Source of the DNA: Streptomyces sp. LHD-70
Lineage (GTDB): Bacteria > Actinomycetota > Actinomycetes > Streptomycetales > Streptomycetaceae
Direction: 5' to 3'
DNA length: 64,000 bases
NCBI RefSeq assembly: GCF_031157275.1
Contig: NZ_JAVIFW010000002.1
Location: 558,001-622,000, forward strand
In this document: piece after piece, positions 17,002 to 27,019 of the stretch
Layout: every line of letters starts with the position of its first letter
Position numbering within the stretch: the stretch's first letter is position 1
Translations under genes and position numbers: made by a program
Notes under the pieces: generated by a model
The model's database searches: none
What the model saw: the letters and a program-made list of their open reading frames with translations, nothing else
Told to the model about the DNA's origin: nothing

Positions 17002-17031
17002 AACAGATTGCCTACCCCGAAAAGATCTGTT
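17002..17031. promoter_or_regulatory. Inverted repeat in the Lrp/FMO divergent promoter
   Basis: AACAGAT (17,002-17,008) and ATCTGTT (17,025-17,031) are perfect 7-base inverted arms separated by 16 bases, in the 169-bp gap between the Lrp gene and the monooxygenase operon. The spacing would put the arms about two turns apart, which suits an Lrp-type oligomer. The role is inferred. Confidence 0.45.
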
Positions 17032-17120
17032 GGACAGGCTTTCCGGCTCGGGCCAAGGATGTTCATGCGGTAGCGCGCAACGCGACACCTCGATGAACTA
17101 CCGCCCGAGTGGAGGCTGAA

Positions 17121-18377
17121 GTGCCGAGTGAACAGACCGAAGTCGTCGTCGTCGGGGCCGGACAGGCAGGCGTGGCGATGAGTGAGCACCTGGGGGCGCA
17201 CGGCATCCCGCACGTGGTCCTGGAGCGGCATCGCATCGCCGAGCGCTGGCGGTCGGAGCGCTGGGACTCGCTGGTCGCGAACGGGCCCGCGTGGCACGAC
17301 CGGTTCCCGGGCCTGGAGTTCCAGGACGTCCACCCCGACGCCTTCGCGTCGAAGGAACAGGTCGCGGACTACTTCGTGGCGTACGCCGAGAAGATCGGCG
17401 CCCCGGTCCGGTGCGGGGTCGAGGTGACCTCGGTGCGCAGGCACGAGGGGCGGCCCGGTTTCCGGGTCGAGACCTCCGAGGGTGTGATCGACACCCGCTT
17501 CGTCGTGGCCGCGACCGGACCGTTCCAGCGGCCCGTGATCCCGCCCGTCGTACCGGACGGCGCCGTGCCCGTGCAGATCCACTCCAGCGCGTACCGCAAT
17601 CCGGGCCAACTGCCCGAAGGGGCCGTGCTCGTGGTCGGCGCCGGGTCGTCCGGAGTGCAGATCGCCGACGAGCTGCGGCGGTCCGGGCGCCGGGTGTTCC
17701 TCTCCGTGGGCCCGCACGACCGGCCGCCGCGGCAGTACCGCGGCCGGGACTTCTGCTGGTGGCTCGGCGTGCTCGGGCTCTGGGACCTGGACACGCCCCC
17801 GCAGGGCGCCGCACACGTGACGATCGCGGTCAGCGGTGCCCGCGGCGGCCACACCGTGGACTTCCGCGCCCTCGCCGCCGACGGCATCGAACTCGTCGGC
17901 ATGACCGCCGCGTACGAGGACGGCGTTCTGCGCTTCGCCCCGGACCTGGCCGAGAACATCGCGCTCGGCGACGAGAAGTACCTGGAACTGCTGCGCGCCG
18001 CCGACGCCTACGTCGAGCGCAACGGGCTCGACCTGCCGGAGGAGCCCGAGGCGCACGTCCTCGGCGCCGACCCGGCGTGCGTGACCGAGCCGCGGCTCGA
18101 ACTCGGCCTGGCCGAGGCGGGCGTGACCTCGATCGTCTGGGCGACCGGCTTCGCCGCCGACTACAGCTGGCTGGACGTCGACGCCTATGACGCGAACGGC
18201 CGGCCCGACCAGCGGCGCGGGGTGTCCGCCGAGTCCGGCGTGTACTTCCTGGGCCTGCCCTGGCTGTCCCGGCGCGGGTCGAGCTTCATCTGGGGCGCCT
18301 GGCACGACGCCAAGTACATCGCCGACCACATCACGACCCAGCGCGGCTACCTCGCGTACGGCGCGGACGAGAACTGA
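17121..18377 (+). CDS. Flavin-containing monooxygenase-like NAD(P)/FAD oxidoreductase
   Basis: A 418-residue FMO/CzcO-type flavoprotein expected to use NADPH and O2 to oxygenate a soft nucleophile (amine, sulfide) or ketone. VVVVGAGQAGVAMSEHL binds FAD, VLVVGAGSSGVQIADEL binds NADPH, and IVWATGFAADYSWLD is the FMO-type C-terminal motif. GTG at 17,121 was chosen over 17,109 because GGAGG lies 5 bases before it. It is first in a compact operon with RidA (13-bp gap), DUF1028, M20 hydrolase and aspartase. The substrate is not known. Confidence 0.87.
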   Translation: MPSEQTEVVVVGAGQAGVAMSEHLGAHGIPHVVLERHRIAERWRSERWDSLVANGPAWHDRFPGLEFQDVHPDAFASKEQVADYFVAYAEKIGAPVRCGVEVTSVRRHEGRPGFRVETSEGVIDTRFVVAATGPFQRPVIPPVVPDGAVPVQIHSSAYRNPGQLPEGAVLVVGAGSSGVQIADELRRSGRRVFLSVGPHDRPPRQYRGRDFCWWLGVLGLWDLDTPPQGAAHVTIAVSGARGGHTVDFRALAADGIELVGMTAAYEDGVLRFAPDLAENIALGDEKYLELLRAADAYVERNGLDLPEEPEAHVLGADPACVTEPRLELGLAEAGVTSIVWATGFAADYSWLDVDAYDANGRPDQRRGVSAESGVYFLGLPWLSRRGSSFIWGAWHDAKYIADHITTQRGYLAYGADEN

Positions 18378-18390
18378 GGAGCAGCAGAGC

Positions 18391-18945
18391 ATGACCTCCA
18401 CGAACCAGCCCATCGTCGCCGGCGGGCACACCCGGGTCCGCCCGTTCAACACCCGCGACACGTACCCGGAGCAGAGCCTCGACAACGACCTCTGCCAGGC
18501 CGTCGTCGCCGGCGACACGGTGTACGTACGCGGCCAGATCGGCCAGGACCTCGACACCAGCGAGTCCGTCGGCATCGGCGACGCCGAGGCGCAGGCCGAG
18601 CAGGCCATGGCGAACATCAAGATGCTGCTCGAGGAGTCCGGCAGCCGGATGGAGCACCTGGTCAAGCTGACGATCTACCTGATCGACCCGCGGTACCGCG
18701 AGGCCGTCTACCGCACCGTGGGCCGCTGGACCAAGGGTGTCCACCCCATCTCCACGGGTCTGGTCGTCTCCGCGCTCGCCCGCCCGGAGTGGCTGTGCGA
18801 GATCGACGCGATCGCCGTGATCCCGCAGGCCTCGAAGGCCTCGCAGGCCGCCCCACAGGCCGCGCAGGCCTCGCAGGCCTCGCAGGCCTCGCAGGCCTCG
18901 CAGGCCTCGCAGGCCTCGCAGGCCTCGAAGGAGGAGCGGGCATGA
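18391..18945 (+). CDS. RidA/YjgF-family protein with repetitive C-terminal tail
   Basis: A 184-residue protein. The first ~145 residues are a RidA domain (YVRGQIGQDLDTSES, MLLEESGSRMEHLVKLTIYLID, EWLCEIDAIAVIP), a family that hydrolyses reactive enamine/imine intermediates or related compounds. The last ~40 residues are almost only Gln-Ala-Ser units, encoded by a 9-bp tandem repeat. Normal RidA proteins end soon after the domain, so the tail is an add-on. GAGGAG lies 9 bases before the ATG, and the stop overlaps the DUF1028 start (ATGA at 18,942). In this operon it may clear an imine produced by the monooxygenase. Confidence 0.88.
   Translation: MTSTNQPIVAGGHTRVRPFNTRDTYPEQSLDNDLCQAVVAGDTVYVRGQIGQDLDTSESVGIGDAEAQAEQAMANIKMLLEESGSRMEHLVKLTIYLIDPRYREAVYRTVGRWTKGVHPISTGLVVSALARPEWLCEIDAIAVIPQASKASQAAPQAAQASQASQASQASQASQASQASKEERA
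18826..18930 (+). repeat. 9-bp tandem repeat encoding (Gln-Ala-Ser)n
   Basis: CAGGCCTCG units run in tandem inside the RidA gene, with seven uninterrupted copies at the 3' side and imperfect copies (AAG, GCC or GCG variants) at the 5' side. The array stays in frame and ends in AAGGAGGAG, which also supplies the ribosome binding site for DUF1028. Copy number probably varies between strains. Confidence 0.9.
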
Positions 18946-19616
18946 CGTTCTCCCTGGTGGTACGGGACGGCGAGCGGTTCGGCATCGCGGCGAGCTCGTC
19001 GAGCCCCGCCGTCGCCGCCCGCGTCGTCCATCTCCGGCCCGGCATCGGCGCGGCGACCTCGCAGAACGTCACCGACCCGACGCTCGGCCCCGGACTGCTC
19101 GACCGGCTCACCGACCACGGCGACCCCGAGCGCGCCCTGGCCGAGGTCACGGGCGCGGAGCGGAACCAGAAGTCCATCGCTTACCGGCAGTTGACGGTCC
19201 TCGGGCGGTCCGGGTCCGGCTTCGCGTACAGCGGCGCGCAGACCCTGGGCACCCACGCCTCGGCCTGCGCGGACGGTGCGGTCGCGGCGGGCAACATGCT
19301 GTCCGGGGAGCACATTCCCGGTGTGCTGCTCGACGCGTACGCCGCGGCCACCGGCGAGCTGGAGGAGCGCCTGGTCGCCGCGATGCAGGCGGCGCTCGCG
19401 GCGGGCGGCGAGGAGGGGCCGGTGTACTCGGCGGGCCTCGCGGTCGTCGCCGACGTCGGCTGGCGCGTGACCGACCTGCGCGTCGACTGGGCCGAGGACC
19501 CGCTCGACCGGCTCGGCGAGCTCGTCGACGTCTGGCTCCCGCAGCGCGACGACTACGTGCGGCGCGGGCTCGACCCGGCGTCGGCTCCCTCGTACGGCGT
19601 TCCGGGTGATCGGTGA
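18942..19616 (+). CDS. DUF1028 family protein (Ntn-hydrolase-like)
   Basis: A 224-residue DUF1028 member. The opening MTFSLVVRDGERFGIAASSS and later TDPTLGPGLLDRL and GNMLSGEHIP are characteristic. The family has an Ntn-hydrolase-like fold and an unproven, probably amide- or peptide-cleaving, activity. It is coupled to RidA by a 4-base overlap and to the M20 gene by a 1-base overlap, so the three proteins should be made in similar amounts. No signal peptide is seen. Confidence 0.87.
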   Translation: MTFSLVVRDGERFGIAASSSSPAVAARVVHLRPGIGAATSQNVTDPTLGPGLLDRLTDHGDPERALAEVTGAERNQKSIAYRQLTVLGRSGSGFAYSGAQTLGTHASACADGAVAAGNMLSGEHIPGVLLDAYAAATGELEERLVAAMQAALAAGGEEGPVYSAGLAVVADVGWRVTDLRVDWAEDPLDRLGELVDVWLPQRDDYVRRGLDPASAPSYGVPGDR

Positions 19617-20775
19617 TGGGCGCGGTGATGGGCGCGGTGATCGGCGCCGAGCAGATGAAGCGGGGCGCGCGGGAGGCCGTGGAGCGGCGGGCGGATCGAC
19701 TCGTCGCGCTCTCCGAGCAGTTGCACGCCGATCCGGAGACCGCGTGGGAGGAGCACCGGGCGGCCGCGGCCGTGCCCGAGCTCCTCGACCGCGCCGGGTT
19801 CGACGTGACCTCGGCCTATCTGGGCCTGGACACGGCGTTCCACGCCCGCTTCGGCAGCGGGCCCGTGCGGATCGCGCTCTGCGCCGAGTACGACGCGCTG
19901 CCCGGGCTCGGACACGCCTGCGGGCACAATCTGATCGCCGCGAGCTCGGTCGGCGCCGCGCTCGGTCTGGCCGCGGTCGCCGACCAGGCCGGGCTGACCG
20001 TGGAGGTGTACGGCACGCCCGCCGAGGAGGGCGGCGGCGGCAAGATCGAGCTCCTTGACCGGGGCGCGTTCGCCGGGGTGGACCTGGCGATGATGGTGCA
20101 CCCGGCGCCGGTCGACGTGGCCGAGGCCCGCCCGTTCGCGGTCAGCCACTCGAAGGTCTCGTACACCGGGAAGTCCGCGCACGCCGCCGCGTACCCGGAG
20201 GCGGGGATCAACGCGGCCGACGCGTTCACCGTCGCCCAGGTCGCCATCGGCCTCCTGCGGCAGCAACTCCCGCAGTCGGCCAGGGTGCACGGCGTGGTGA
20301 CGCACGCCGGGGACGCCCCGAACGCCATCCCGGAGCGGGCCGACGGCCGGTGGTACGTACGGGCCGAAACCCTCGCGGAACTCGCCGAGTTGGAGCCACG
20401 CGTCATGCGGGCCTTCGAGGCGGGCGCCCTCGCGACGGGCTGCGACCTGGAGATCGAACCGGAGAGCAAGCCGTACGCGGAGTTCCGCGCGGACGAATCG
20501 GCGCTCGCGCACTACCGCGCCAACGCCCTCGCCCTGGGGCGGGAGTTCGCGCCGCCCGGACAGGCGGCCCGGATGAACCGCGCCTCCACCGACATGGGCA
20601 ACGTCTCGCAGGTGGTCCCGGCCATCCACCCGTACATCGGCATCGGCTCCCTGCCCGCCACCAACCACCAGCGGGAGTTCGCGGCCCACTGCGTCGGCTC
20701 CGCCGCCGAACGGGCCCTCCTCGACGGGGCGCTGGCGCTGGCCTGGACGGGCGTGGACCGTGCGGGGGCGGCGTC

Positions 20776-20779
<4 letters not shown>
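19616..20779 (+). CDS. M20-family metallo-amidohydrolase (AbgB / PM20D2-like)
   Basis: A 387-residue zinc or manganese-dependent hydrolase of N-acyl or peptide bonds to an amino acid. Metal-site motifs are LCAEYDALPGLGHACGHN and GTPAEEGGGGK; MMVHPAP and SYTGKSAHAA follow as in AbgB-type enzymes, which include p-aminobenzoyl-glutamate and indole-acetyl-aspartate hydrolases. The ATG at 19,616 overlaps the DUF1028 stop by one base (a GTG at 19,613 is also possible). The stop overlaps the aspartase start by 4 bases, which suggests that the released amino acid is aspartate. Confidence 0.88.
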
Positions 20780-22185
<1,406 letters not shown>

Positions 22186-22253
22186 GGGCACGGCACACCG
22201 GCGGCACCCGCCCATCAGCTCCGCTTCTCCACCCATCCACAAGGAGGCGTGCA

Positions 22254-23642
22254 ATGCCTACCTCTCACACCGGCACCACGACGACCGAGCCCGAGTCCGG
22301 GGCCGGGGTCGAGGCGGCCACGGACGTGGTCACCCTGCGCAGGAGCGTCGCCGCGGGTGCCGTCGGCGTCTTCGTCCACTGGTTCGACTGGGCCGCGTAC
22401 GCGTATCTCGCCGGCACCGTCGCGACCGTGTTCTTCCCCGCCGACGACAGTACGACCGGACTGCTCGCCGTGTTCGGCGTGTTCGCCGTCTCCTTCGGCA
22501 TCCGGCCCGTCGGCGCCCTGGTCTTCGGCCCGCTCGGCGACAGGATCGGCCGCAAGCGCACCCTGTCCCTGGTCATCTTCACGATGTCCGGAGCGACCCT
22601 CGCGATCGGCCTGCTCCCCGGGTACGACTCGATCGGCATCGCCGCCCCGGTCCTCCTGATCGTCCTGCGCCTGATCCAGGGGTTCGCGGCGGGCGGTGAG
22701 TTCGGCAGTGCGGCCAGCTTCCTCGCGGAGAGCGCGCCGCGCCGACGCCGCGGATTCGGCGTGGGCTGGCTGGAGGTCGGCTCGCTACTCGGCTTCCTCG
22801 CCGGTTCGTTCGTGTTCCTGCTGCTCTCCACCGGGCTCGACGAGGCCCAGCTCACCGCCTGGGGCTGGCGCATCCCGTTCCTGATCGCGGCCCCGCTCGG
22901 CGTCATCGGCTTCATCATCCGCAACAAGATCGAGGACACCCCCGAGTACCGGGCCCTCGAAGAGAACGACACCGTCCCGCGCTCCCCCGCCCGCGAACTG
23001 CTCCGCTCCCACCGGCGCCAACTCCTCCAGGCGGCGGGCCTGATGGCGGCCATGCACGTCCCGTTCTACGCCGTCCTCACCTACCTGGTGACGTACGAGA
23101 CCGACCACCTGGGCCACTCGGCGGACAGCGCGGCTCTCCTCTCCACGGTCATCTCGCTGCTCGGCCTCGCCCTCGTGCCGCTGTTCGGCGCGCTCTCCGA
23201 CAAGGTGGGCCGCAAGCCGGTGTTCGTCGGTGCGACGACGGCGCTCCTGATCGTGGCCACGCCCGCGTTCTGGCTGATGCGTACGGGCAGCGCCGGGACG
23301 TGGATCGCGGGGCTCGTGCTCGGCGTGATCCTGGCGGCGATCCTCGGCACGTACGCGGTGTGGTCGGCGGAGATCTTCCCGACGCGGACGCGGCAGAGCG
23401 GACTCTCCATCGCGTACAACGTGACGGCCGCGCTGTTCGCCGGGACGGTCCCGTACCTGATGACGGTGCTGATCTCCGCGACGGGCAGCACGCTCGTACC
23501 CGGCCCCTACCTGATGGTGTTCGCACTCGGCGGTCTGATCGCGGCGCTGTCCCTGAAGGAGACGGCCGGTTCACCGCTGCTGCACGCCGAGGACGTGGCC
23601 GCCACGAGCGTTCCCGCCGATGCTGCGCCCGGCCGCCAGTAG
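22254..23642 (+). CDS. MHS-family major facilitator transporter
   Basis: A 462-residue 12-helix permease of the metabolite:H+ symporter group. The HWFDWAAYAYLAG start, GDRIGRKRTL loop and GFAAGGEFGSAASFLAE segment are typical. AAGGAGG lies 7 bases before the ATG. It follows aspartase by 68 bp on the same strand and most likely imports the substrate of the FMO-RidA-DUF1028-M20-aspartase operon. Carboxylates, betaines and dipeptide-like conjugates are all within the family's range. Confidence 0.87.
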   Translation: MPTSHTGTTTTEPESGAGVEAATDVVTLRRSVAAGAVGVFVHWFDWAAYAYLAGTVATVFFPADDSTTGLLAVFGVFAVSFGIRPVGALVFGPLGDRIGRKRTLSLVIFTMSGATLAIGLLPGYDSIGIAAPVLLIVLRLIQGFAAGGEFGSAASFLAESAPRRRRGFGVGWLEVGSLLGFLAGSFVFLLLSTGLDEAQLTAWGWRIPFLIAAPLGVIGFIIRNKIEDTPEYRALEENDTVPRSPARELLRSHRRQLLQAAGLMAAMHVPFYAVLTYLVTYETDHLGHSADSAALLSTVISLLGLALVPLFGALSDKVGRKPVFVGATTALLIVATPAFWLMRTGSAGTWIAGLVLGVILAAILGTYAVWSAEIFPTRTRQSGLSIAYNVTAALFAGTVPYLMTVLISATGSTLVPGPYLMVFALGGLIAALSLKETAGSPLLHAEDVAATSVPADAAPGRQ

Positions 23643-23691
23643 CCGTCTAGGGTCGGGCCCGGACACGGTTCACCGGGCACGAAGGTCTCGT

Positions 23692-24612
23692 ATGACGTCA
23701 CCGCTGGGGTTCACCCTCGTACAGCTCCGCTACTTCCTGGTCGCCGCCGAGCGCGGTTCGGTCACGGAGGCATCGGTGGAGCTGCACATCGCGCAGTCCG
23801 CGGTGTCCGCGGCGATCCACAACCTGGAGCGGGACCTGCAGGTGCAGCTGTTCATCCGCCGCCGGGGCCGGGGCCTGACCCTGACCCCCGCCGGGGAGCG
23901 GCTGCGCCAGCAGGGCCGCGACCTGCTCGCGCGCGCCCGCGAGGTGGAGCGGGAGGCGCGGGGCGACGGCGAGACGGTCTCGGGCCCGGTCTCGGTGGGC
24001 TGCTTCGTGACGTTGTCCCCCTACTACCTGCCCGCGCTGTTCAGCGAGTGCACCCGGCGCTTCCCTGACGTCGAGATCGACGTGGTGGAGGCGGAGACCG
24101 ACCAGCTCGTGCACGCCCTGGCGACGGGCCGTATCGACTTCGCCGTGACGTACGACCTGGGCCTGTCCACCGAACCGGAGGTACGCAGCGAGACGATCGC
24201 CCGCGCCCCGGCGTACGTCATCGTCGCGGCGGACCATCCGCTGGCGGGGCGGGACAGCGTGGAGCTGTCCGAACTGTCGACGGAGCCGCTGGTCCTCCTC
24301 GACCTCCCGCACAGCCGCGACTACTTCCGCTCCCTGGTCGCGGCGACGGGCACGGCACCGGATGTCCACTACCGCACCCAGTCGTACGAAACGGTCCGCT
24401 CCCTTGTCGCGCGCGGCCTCGGCTACTCCGTCCTGAACCAGCGTCCGGCTACGAGTCAGACGTACGGGGGCGGGGAGGTGGTGGAGCTCGAACTCCGCGG
24501 GGCGGGGCCTGCGTTGGAGGTCAGGCTGGCCGTCCTGGCCGGGGTGGCGCAGTCCGCGCGGGCGCGGGCGGTGATGGATCTGCTGCGGGAGATCGCGCCC
24601 CGGCCGGCGTAG
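23692..24612 (+). CDS. LysR-family transcriptional regulator
   Basis: A 306-residue LysR protein with an N-terminal winged helix (TLVQLRYFLVAAERGSVTEA, AQSAVSAAIHNLERDL) and a periplasmic-binding-like effector domain. ATG at 23,692 was chosen because the HTH starts directly after it. It lies 49 bp after the MHS transporter on the same strand, so it is probably part of or regulates the operon that starts at 17,121. LysR proteins usually activate divergent genes; here it sits at the 3' end instead. Confidence 0.88.
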   Translation: MTSPLGFTLVQLRYFLVAAERGSVTEASVELHIAQSAVSAAIHNLERDLQVQLFIRRRGRGLTLTPAGERLRQQGRDLLARAREVEREARGDGETVSGPVSVGCFVTLSPYYLPALFSECTRRFPDVEIDVVEAETDQLVHALATGRIDFAVTYDLGLSTEPEVRSETIARAPAYVIVAADHPLAGRDSVELSELSTEPLVLLDLPHSRDYFRSLVAATGTAPDVHYRTQSYETVRSLVARGLGYSVLNQRPATSQTYGGGEVVELELRGAGPALEVRLAVLAGVAQSARARAVMDLLREIAPRPA

Positions 24613-24614
24613 GG

Positions 24615-24668
24615 GTCGTTCGGCTACCGCGCCGTCGTGGCTGGTCGCGCAGTTCCCCGCGCCCCTAA
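24615..24668. repeat. Dispersed intergenic repeat
   Basis: GTCGTTCGGCTACCGCGCC continuing through GGCTGGTCGCGCAGTTCC to GCGCCCCT is a near copy of the element at 602-674 and shares its GTTCCCCGCGCCC half with 31,198-31,253 and 44,818-44,895. It separates the convergent LysR and TetR genes. Confidence 0.7.
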
Positions 24669-24682
24669 GAAACAGCCCCCGG

Positions 24683-25297
24683 CTACAGCGACGCGCACCC
24701 CGTGACCGCCCGCGCATGCGCAAGCACCAGCTCCCGCGCCCGCTCCGGCCGCACGGCCGCATTGTGACTGACGATGTGCAAGCCGTACCCGTCCTCAAGG
24801 GCGACCAGCCCATGCGCCAGATCCTGCGCGGACGCGGCCAGTGTGAACACCCCTGTCGCCGCGCCGACTTCGAGAGCCGTCGAGTAGAGCCCGACCTCCC
24901 GCGCGAACAGCGACGTCATCAGCTCGGCATGGCCGGGGCTGCGGCCCGCACGGCGGTGCAGTTGGTAGAGGAGTCCGTGCAGGGAGTCCTCCGGGCTCTC
25001 GGGCAGCCCGCTGTCGACGAGCGCCCGCAGCCGCACCGCCGGATCCGCCCCCGCCTCGTCGTACGCCCGCTGCCGGGACGTAACGAAGCCCTCCACCGCG
25101 CCGCGGTGCACCTCGAGGACGAGGTCGTCCAGCTCCGGGTAGTAGTACAGGACCGAGCCCTGTGAGACGCCCGCCGCGTCCGCGATGTCCTTGATGCGCA
25201 GGCCCTCAAGGCCGCGCTCCGTGATCGCCTGTCCCGCCGCGGAGACGAGGGCCTGCCTGCGCGCCGTCTGGTTGCGCGGTCTGCCGACTTTGCTCAT
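24683..25297 (-). CDS. TetR-family transcriptional regulator
   Basis: A 204-residue TetR protein with the N-terminal HTH (GLEGLRIKDIADAAGVSQGSVLYYYPE) and a helical ligand domain. It is divergent from the aldehyde dehydrogenase/aminotransferase genes starting at 25,498, with a 200-bp promoter region between that contains two inverted repeats. It is therefore the likely local repressor of module C, with an amine or aldehyde as probable inducer. Confidence 0.88.
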   Translation of the reverse strand: MSKVGRPRNQTARRQALVSAAGQAITERGLEGLRIKDIADAAGVSQGSVLYYYPELDDLVLEVHRGAVEGFVTSRQRAYDEAGADPAVRLRALVDSGLPESPEDSLHGLLYQLHRRAGRSPGHAELMTSLFAREVGLYSTALEVGAATGVFTLAASAQDLAHGLVALEDGYGLHIVSHNAAVRPERARELVLAHARAVTGCASL

Positions 25298-25324
25298 GGC
25301 GGTCCATTCTCTGCCACCCGAACC

Positions 25325-25394
25325 ATCTTTCGCAAGAAGATCTCGCCCAGAGCATTGACGATCCCGTCACCTATTGTTTGAATTTCGACTCAAA
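25325..25394. promoter_or_regulatory. Divergent promoter with two inverted repeats
   Basis: ATCTT-TCGCAAG-AAGAT (25,325-25,341) and TTTGA-ATTTCGAC-TCAAA (25,377-25,394) are two perfect-arm inverted repeats in the gap between the TetR gene and the aldehyde dehydrogenase. The gap is also noticeably richer in A and T than its surroundings. Either repeat could be the TetR operator; the one nearer the TetR start may serve autoregulation. Confidence 0.45.
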
Positions 25395-25497
25395 GAATTG
25401 CTCGGGCCGCCCCCGGCGCGCCGCCCAGGCCCCTTCCCCTCGGCCCGCCCCCGGCCCCTCCCCGCAATTCGCCCTCCCCGCAATCGAAGGCCACAGC

Positions 25498-26976
25498 ATG
25501 ACGACGTACTCGCACTGGCGGCAGCGCGCCGCCGAGCTCGTCCCCCGCACCCGCCTCTTCATCGACGGCACCTGGTCCGACCCCACCGGCGACGACCCGT
25601 GGCTGCCCACCGTGAACCCGGCCACCGGCAAGACCACCGCCCACGTCGCGATCGGCTCGGCCGCCGACGTGGACCGGGCCGTGGCCGCCGCCCGCGCCGC
25701 CTTCGAGGACGGCCGCTGGTCGCGCACCGCCCCCGCCGAACGCAAGCGCGTCCTGCTCGAACTGGCCCGCCTCATCGAGGCGCACGGCGAGGAGCTCGCC
25801 CTCTGCGACACCCTCGACATGGGCAAGCCGATCGCCGAGTCGTACGGCACCGACGTACCCGGCGCCGCCGGCGTCTTCGCCTGGTACGCCGAGGCCCTCG
25901 ACAAGCTGTACGACGAGGTCGCCCCGGCCCCGCCCGGCAACCTCGCGCTGGTCCGCCGCGCCCCGCTGGGCGTCGTCGGCGCGGTCGTACCGTGGAACTT
26001 CCCGCTGGACATCGCGAGTTGGAAGCTGGCGCCCGCGCTCGCGGCCGGCAACAGCGTCGTCCTGAAGCCCGCCGAGCAGTCACCGCAGTCGGCGCTGCTG
26101 CTCGCCGAGCTTGCCACGCGGGCCGGTCTCCCCGACGGCGTCCTGAACGTCGTCACGGGTCCCGGCGAGATCACCGGGCGCGCCCTCGGACTGCACCCGG
26201 ATGTCGACTGCCTGGCGTTCACCGGCTCAACCGCCGTCGCCAAGCGCTTCCTCGGCTACGCGGCCGAGTCCAACATGAAGCCGGTCTGGCCCGAGGCCGG
26301 CGGCAAGAGCCCCAACCTGGTGTTCGCCGACGCCGACCTGGAGGCCGCCGCCGAGCGCGCCGCCTGGGGCTTCGCCTACAACGCCGGGCAGGTGTGCTCC
26401 TCCAACACCCGGCTGCTCGTGGACGCCTCGATCGCCGAGGAGTTCACCGCCCGCGTCGCCGAGCACGCCCGCGGCTGGCTGCCCGGCGACCCGCTCGACC
26501 CGGCCACCCGCCTCGGCCCGCTGGTCGACGAGGCCCAGGCGCGGCGCGTCCTCGCGGCGGTCACGTCCTCCGGGGGCACGGTCCTGTGCGGGGGTACGCG
26601 GCCCGAGCGCGAGGGCGCGTACGTCGACCCGACCGTCGTGACCGGACTCTCCCCGGACTCCCCGCTCGTACGCGAGGAGCTCTTCGGTCCCGTACTCGCC
26701 GTCCTGCCGTTCCGCGACGAGGCAGAGGCCGTCCGGCTCGCGAACGACTCCGCGTACGGACTCGCCGCCTCCGTGTGGACCCGGGACCTGGGCCGGGCGC
26801 ACCGCGTCGCCGACGCGCTCCGGGCGGGCACCGTCTCCGTCAACACGGTCGACGCGCTCAGCCCGTTCACGCCCTTCGGCGGCTTCAAGCAGTCCGGCCA
26901 CGGCCGCGACCTCTCGCTGCACTCCTTCGACAAGTACACGGGCCTCAAGACCACGTGGATCGCGTACGAGGCCTGA
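25498..26976 (+). CDS. Aldehyde dehydrogenase (PuuC / aminobutyraldehyde type)
   Basis: A 492-residue NAD-dependent aldehyde dehydrogenase. Catalytic Glu266 (PEAGGKSPN) and Cys300 (NAGQVCSSNTR) are present, with VPWNFPLDIASWK and KPAEQSPQS in the cofactor site. The closest recognisable group is PuuC/betaine-aldehyde-like enzymes that act on aminoaldehydes from putrescine or similar diamines. The upstream in-frame extension to 25,378 is arginine/proline-rich and lies in the promoter, so the ATG at 25,498 is used. The aminotransferase follows 43 bp downstream and would supply the aldehyde. Confidence 0.87.
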   Translation: MTTYSHWRQRAAELVPRTRLFIDGTWSDPTGDDPWLPTVNPATGKTTAHVAIGSAADVDRAVAAARAAFEDGRWSRTAPAERKRVLLELARLIEAHGEELALCDTLDMGKPIAESYGTDVPGAAGVFAWYAEALDKLYDEVAPAPPGNLALVRRAPLGVVGAVVPWNFPLDIASWKLAPALAAGNSVVLKPAEQSPQSALLLAELATRAGLPDGVLNVVTGPGEITGRALGLHPDVDCLAFTGSTAVAKRFLGYAAESNMKPVWPEAGGKSPNLVFADADLEAAAERAAWGFAYNAGQVCSSNTRLLVDASIAEEFTARVAEHARGWLPGDPLDPATRLGPLVDEAQARRVLAAVTSSGGTVLCGGTRPEREGAYVDPTVVTGLSPDSPLVREELFGPVLAVLPFRDEAEAVRLANDSAYGLAASVWTRDLGRAHRVADALRAGTVSVNTVDALSPFTPFGGFKQSGHGRDLSLHSFDKYTGLKTTWIAYEA

Positions 26977-27019
26977 CCGGCCCCGCACTACCCAAGTTCG
27001 CTCACGAAAGGCACCAGAC

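Noticed and set aside
15960..18665. 901-codon open frame on the minus strand
   Set aside because: It is a different frame across the Lrp gene and antisense to the FMO gene, a shadow of both.
18826..18930. CRISPR-like or regulatory repeat array
   Set aside because: The units are 9 bp, in frame and translated within the RidA gene, with no spacers.
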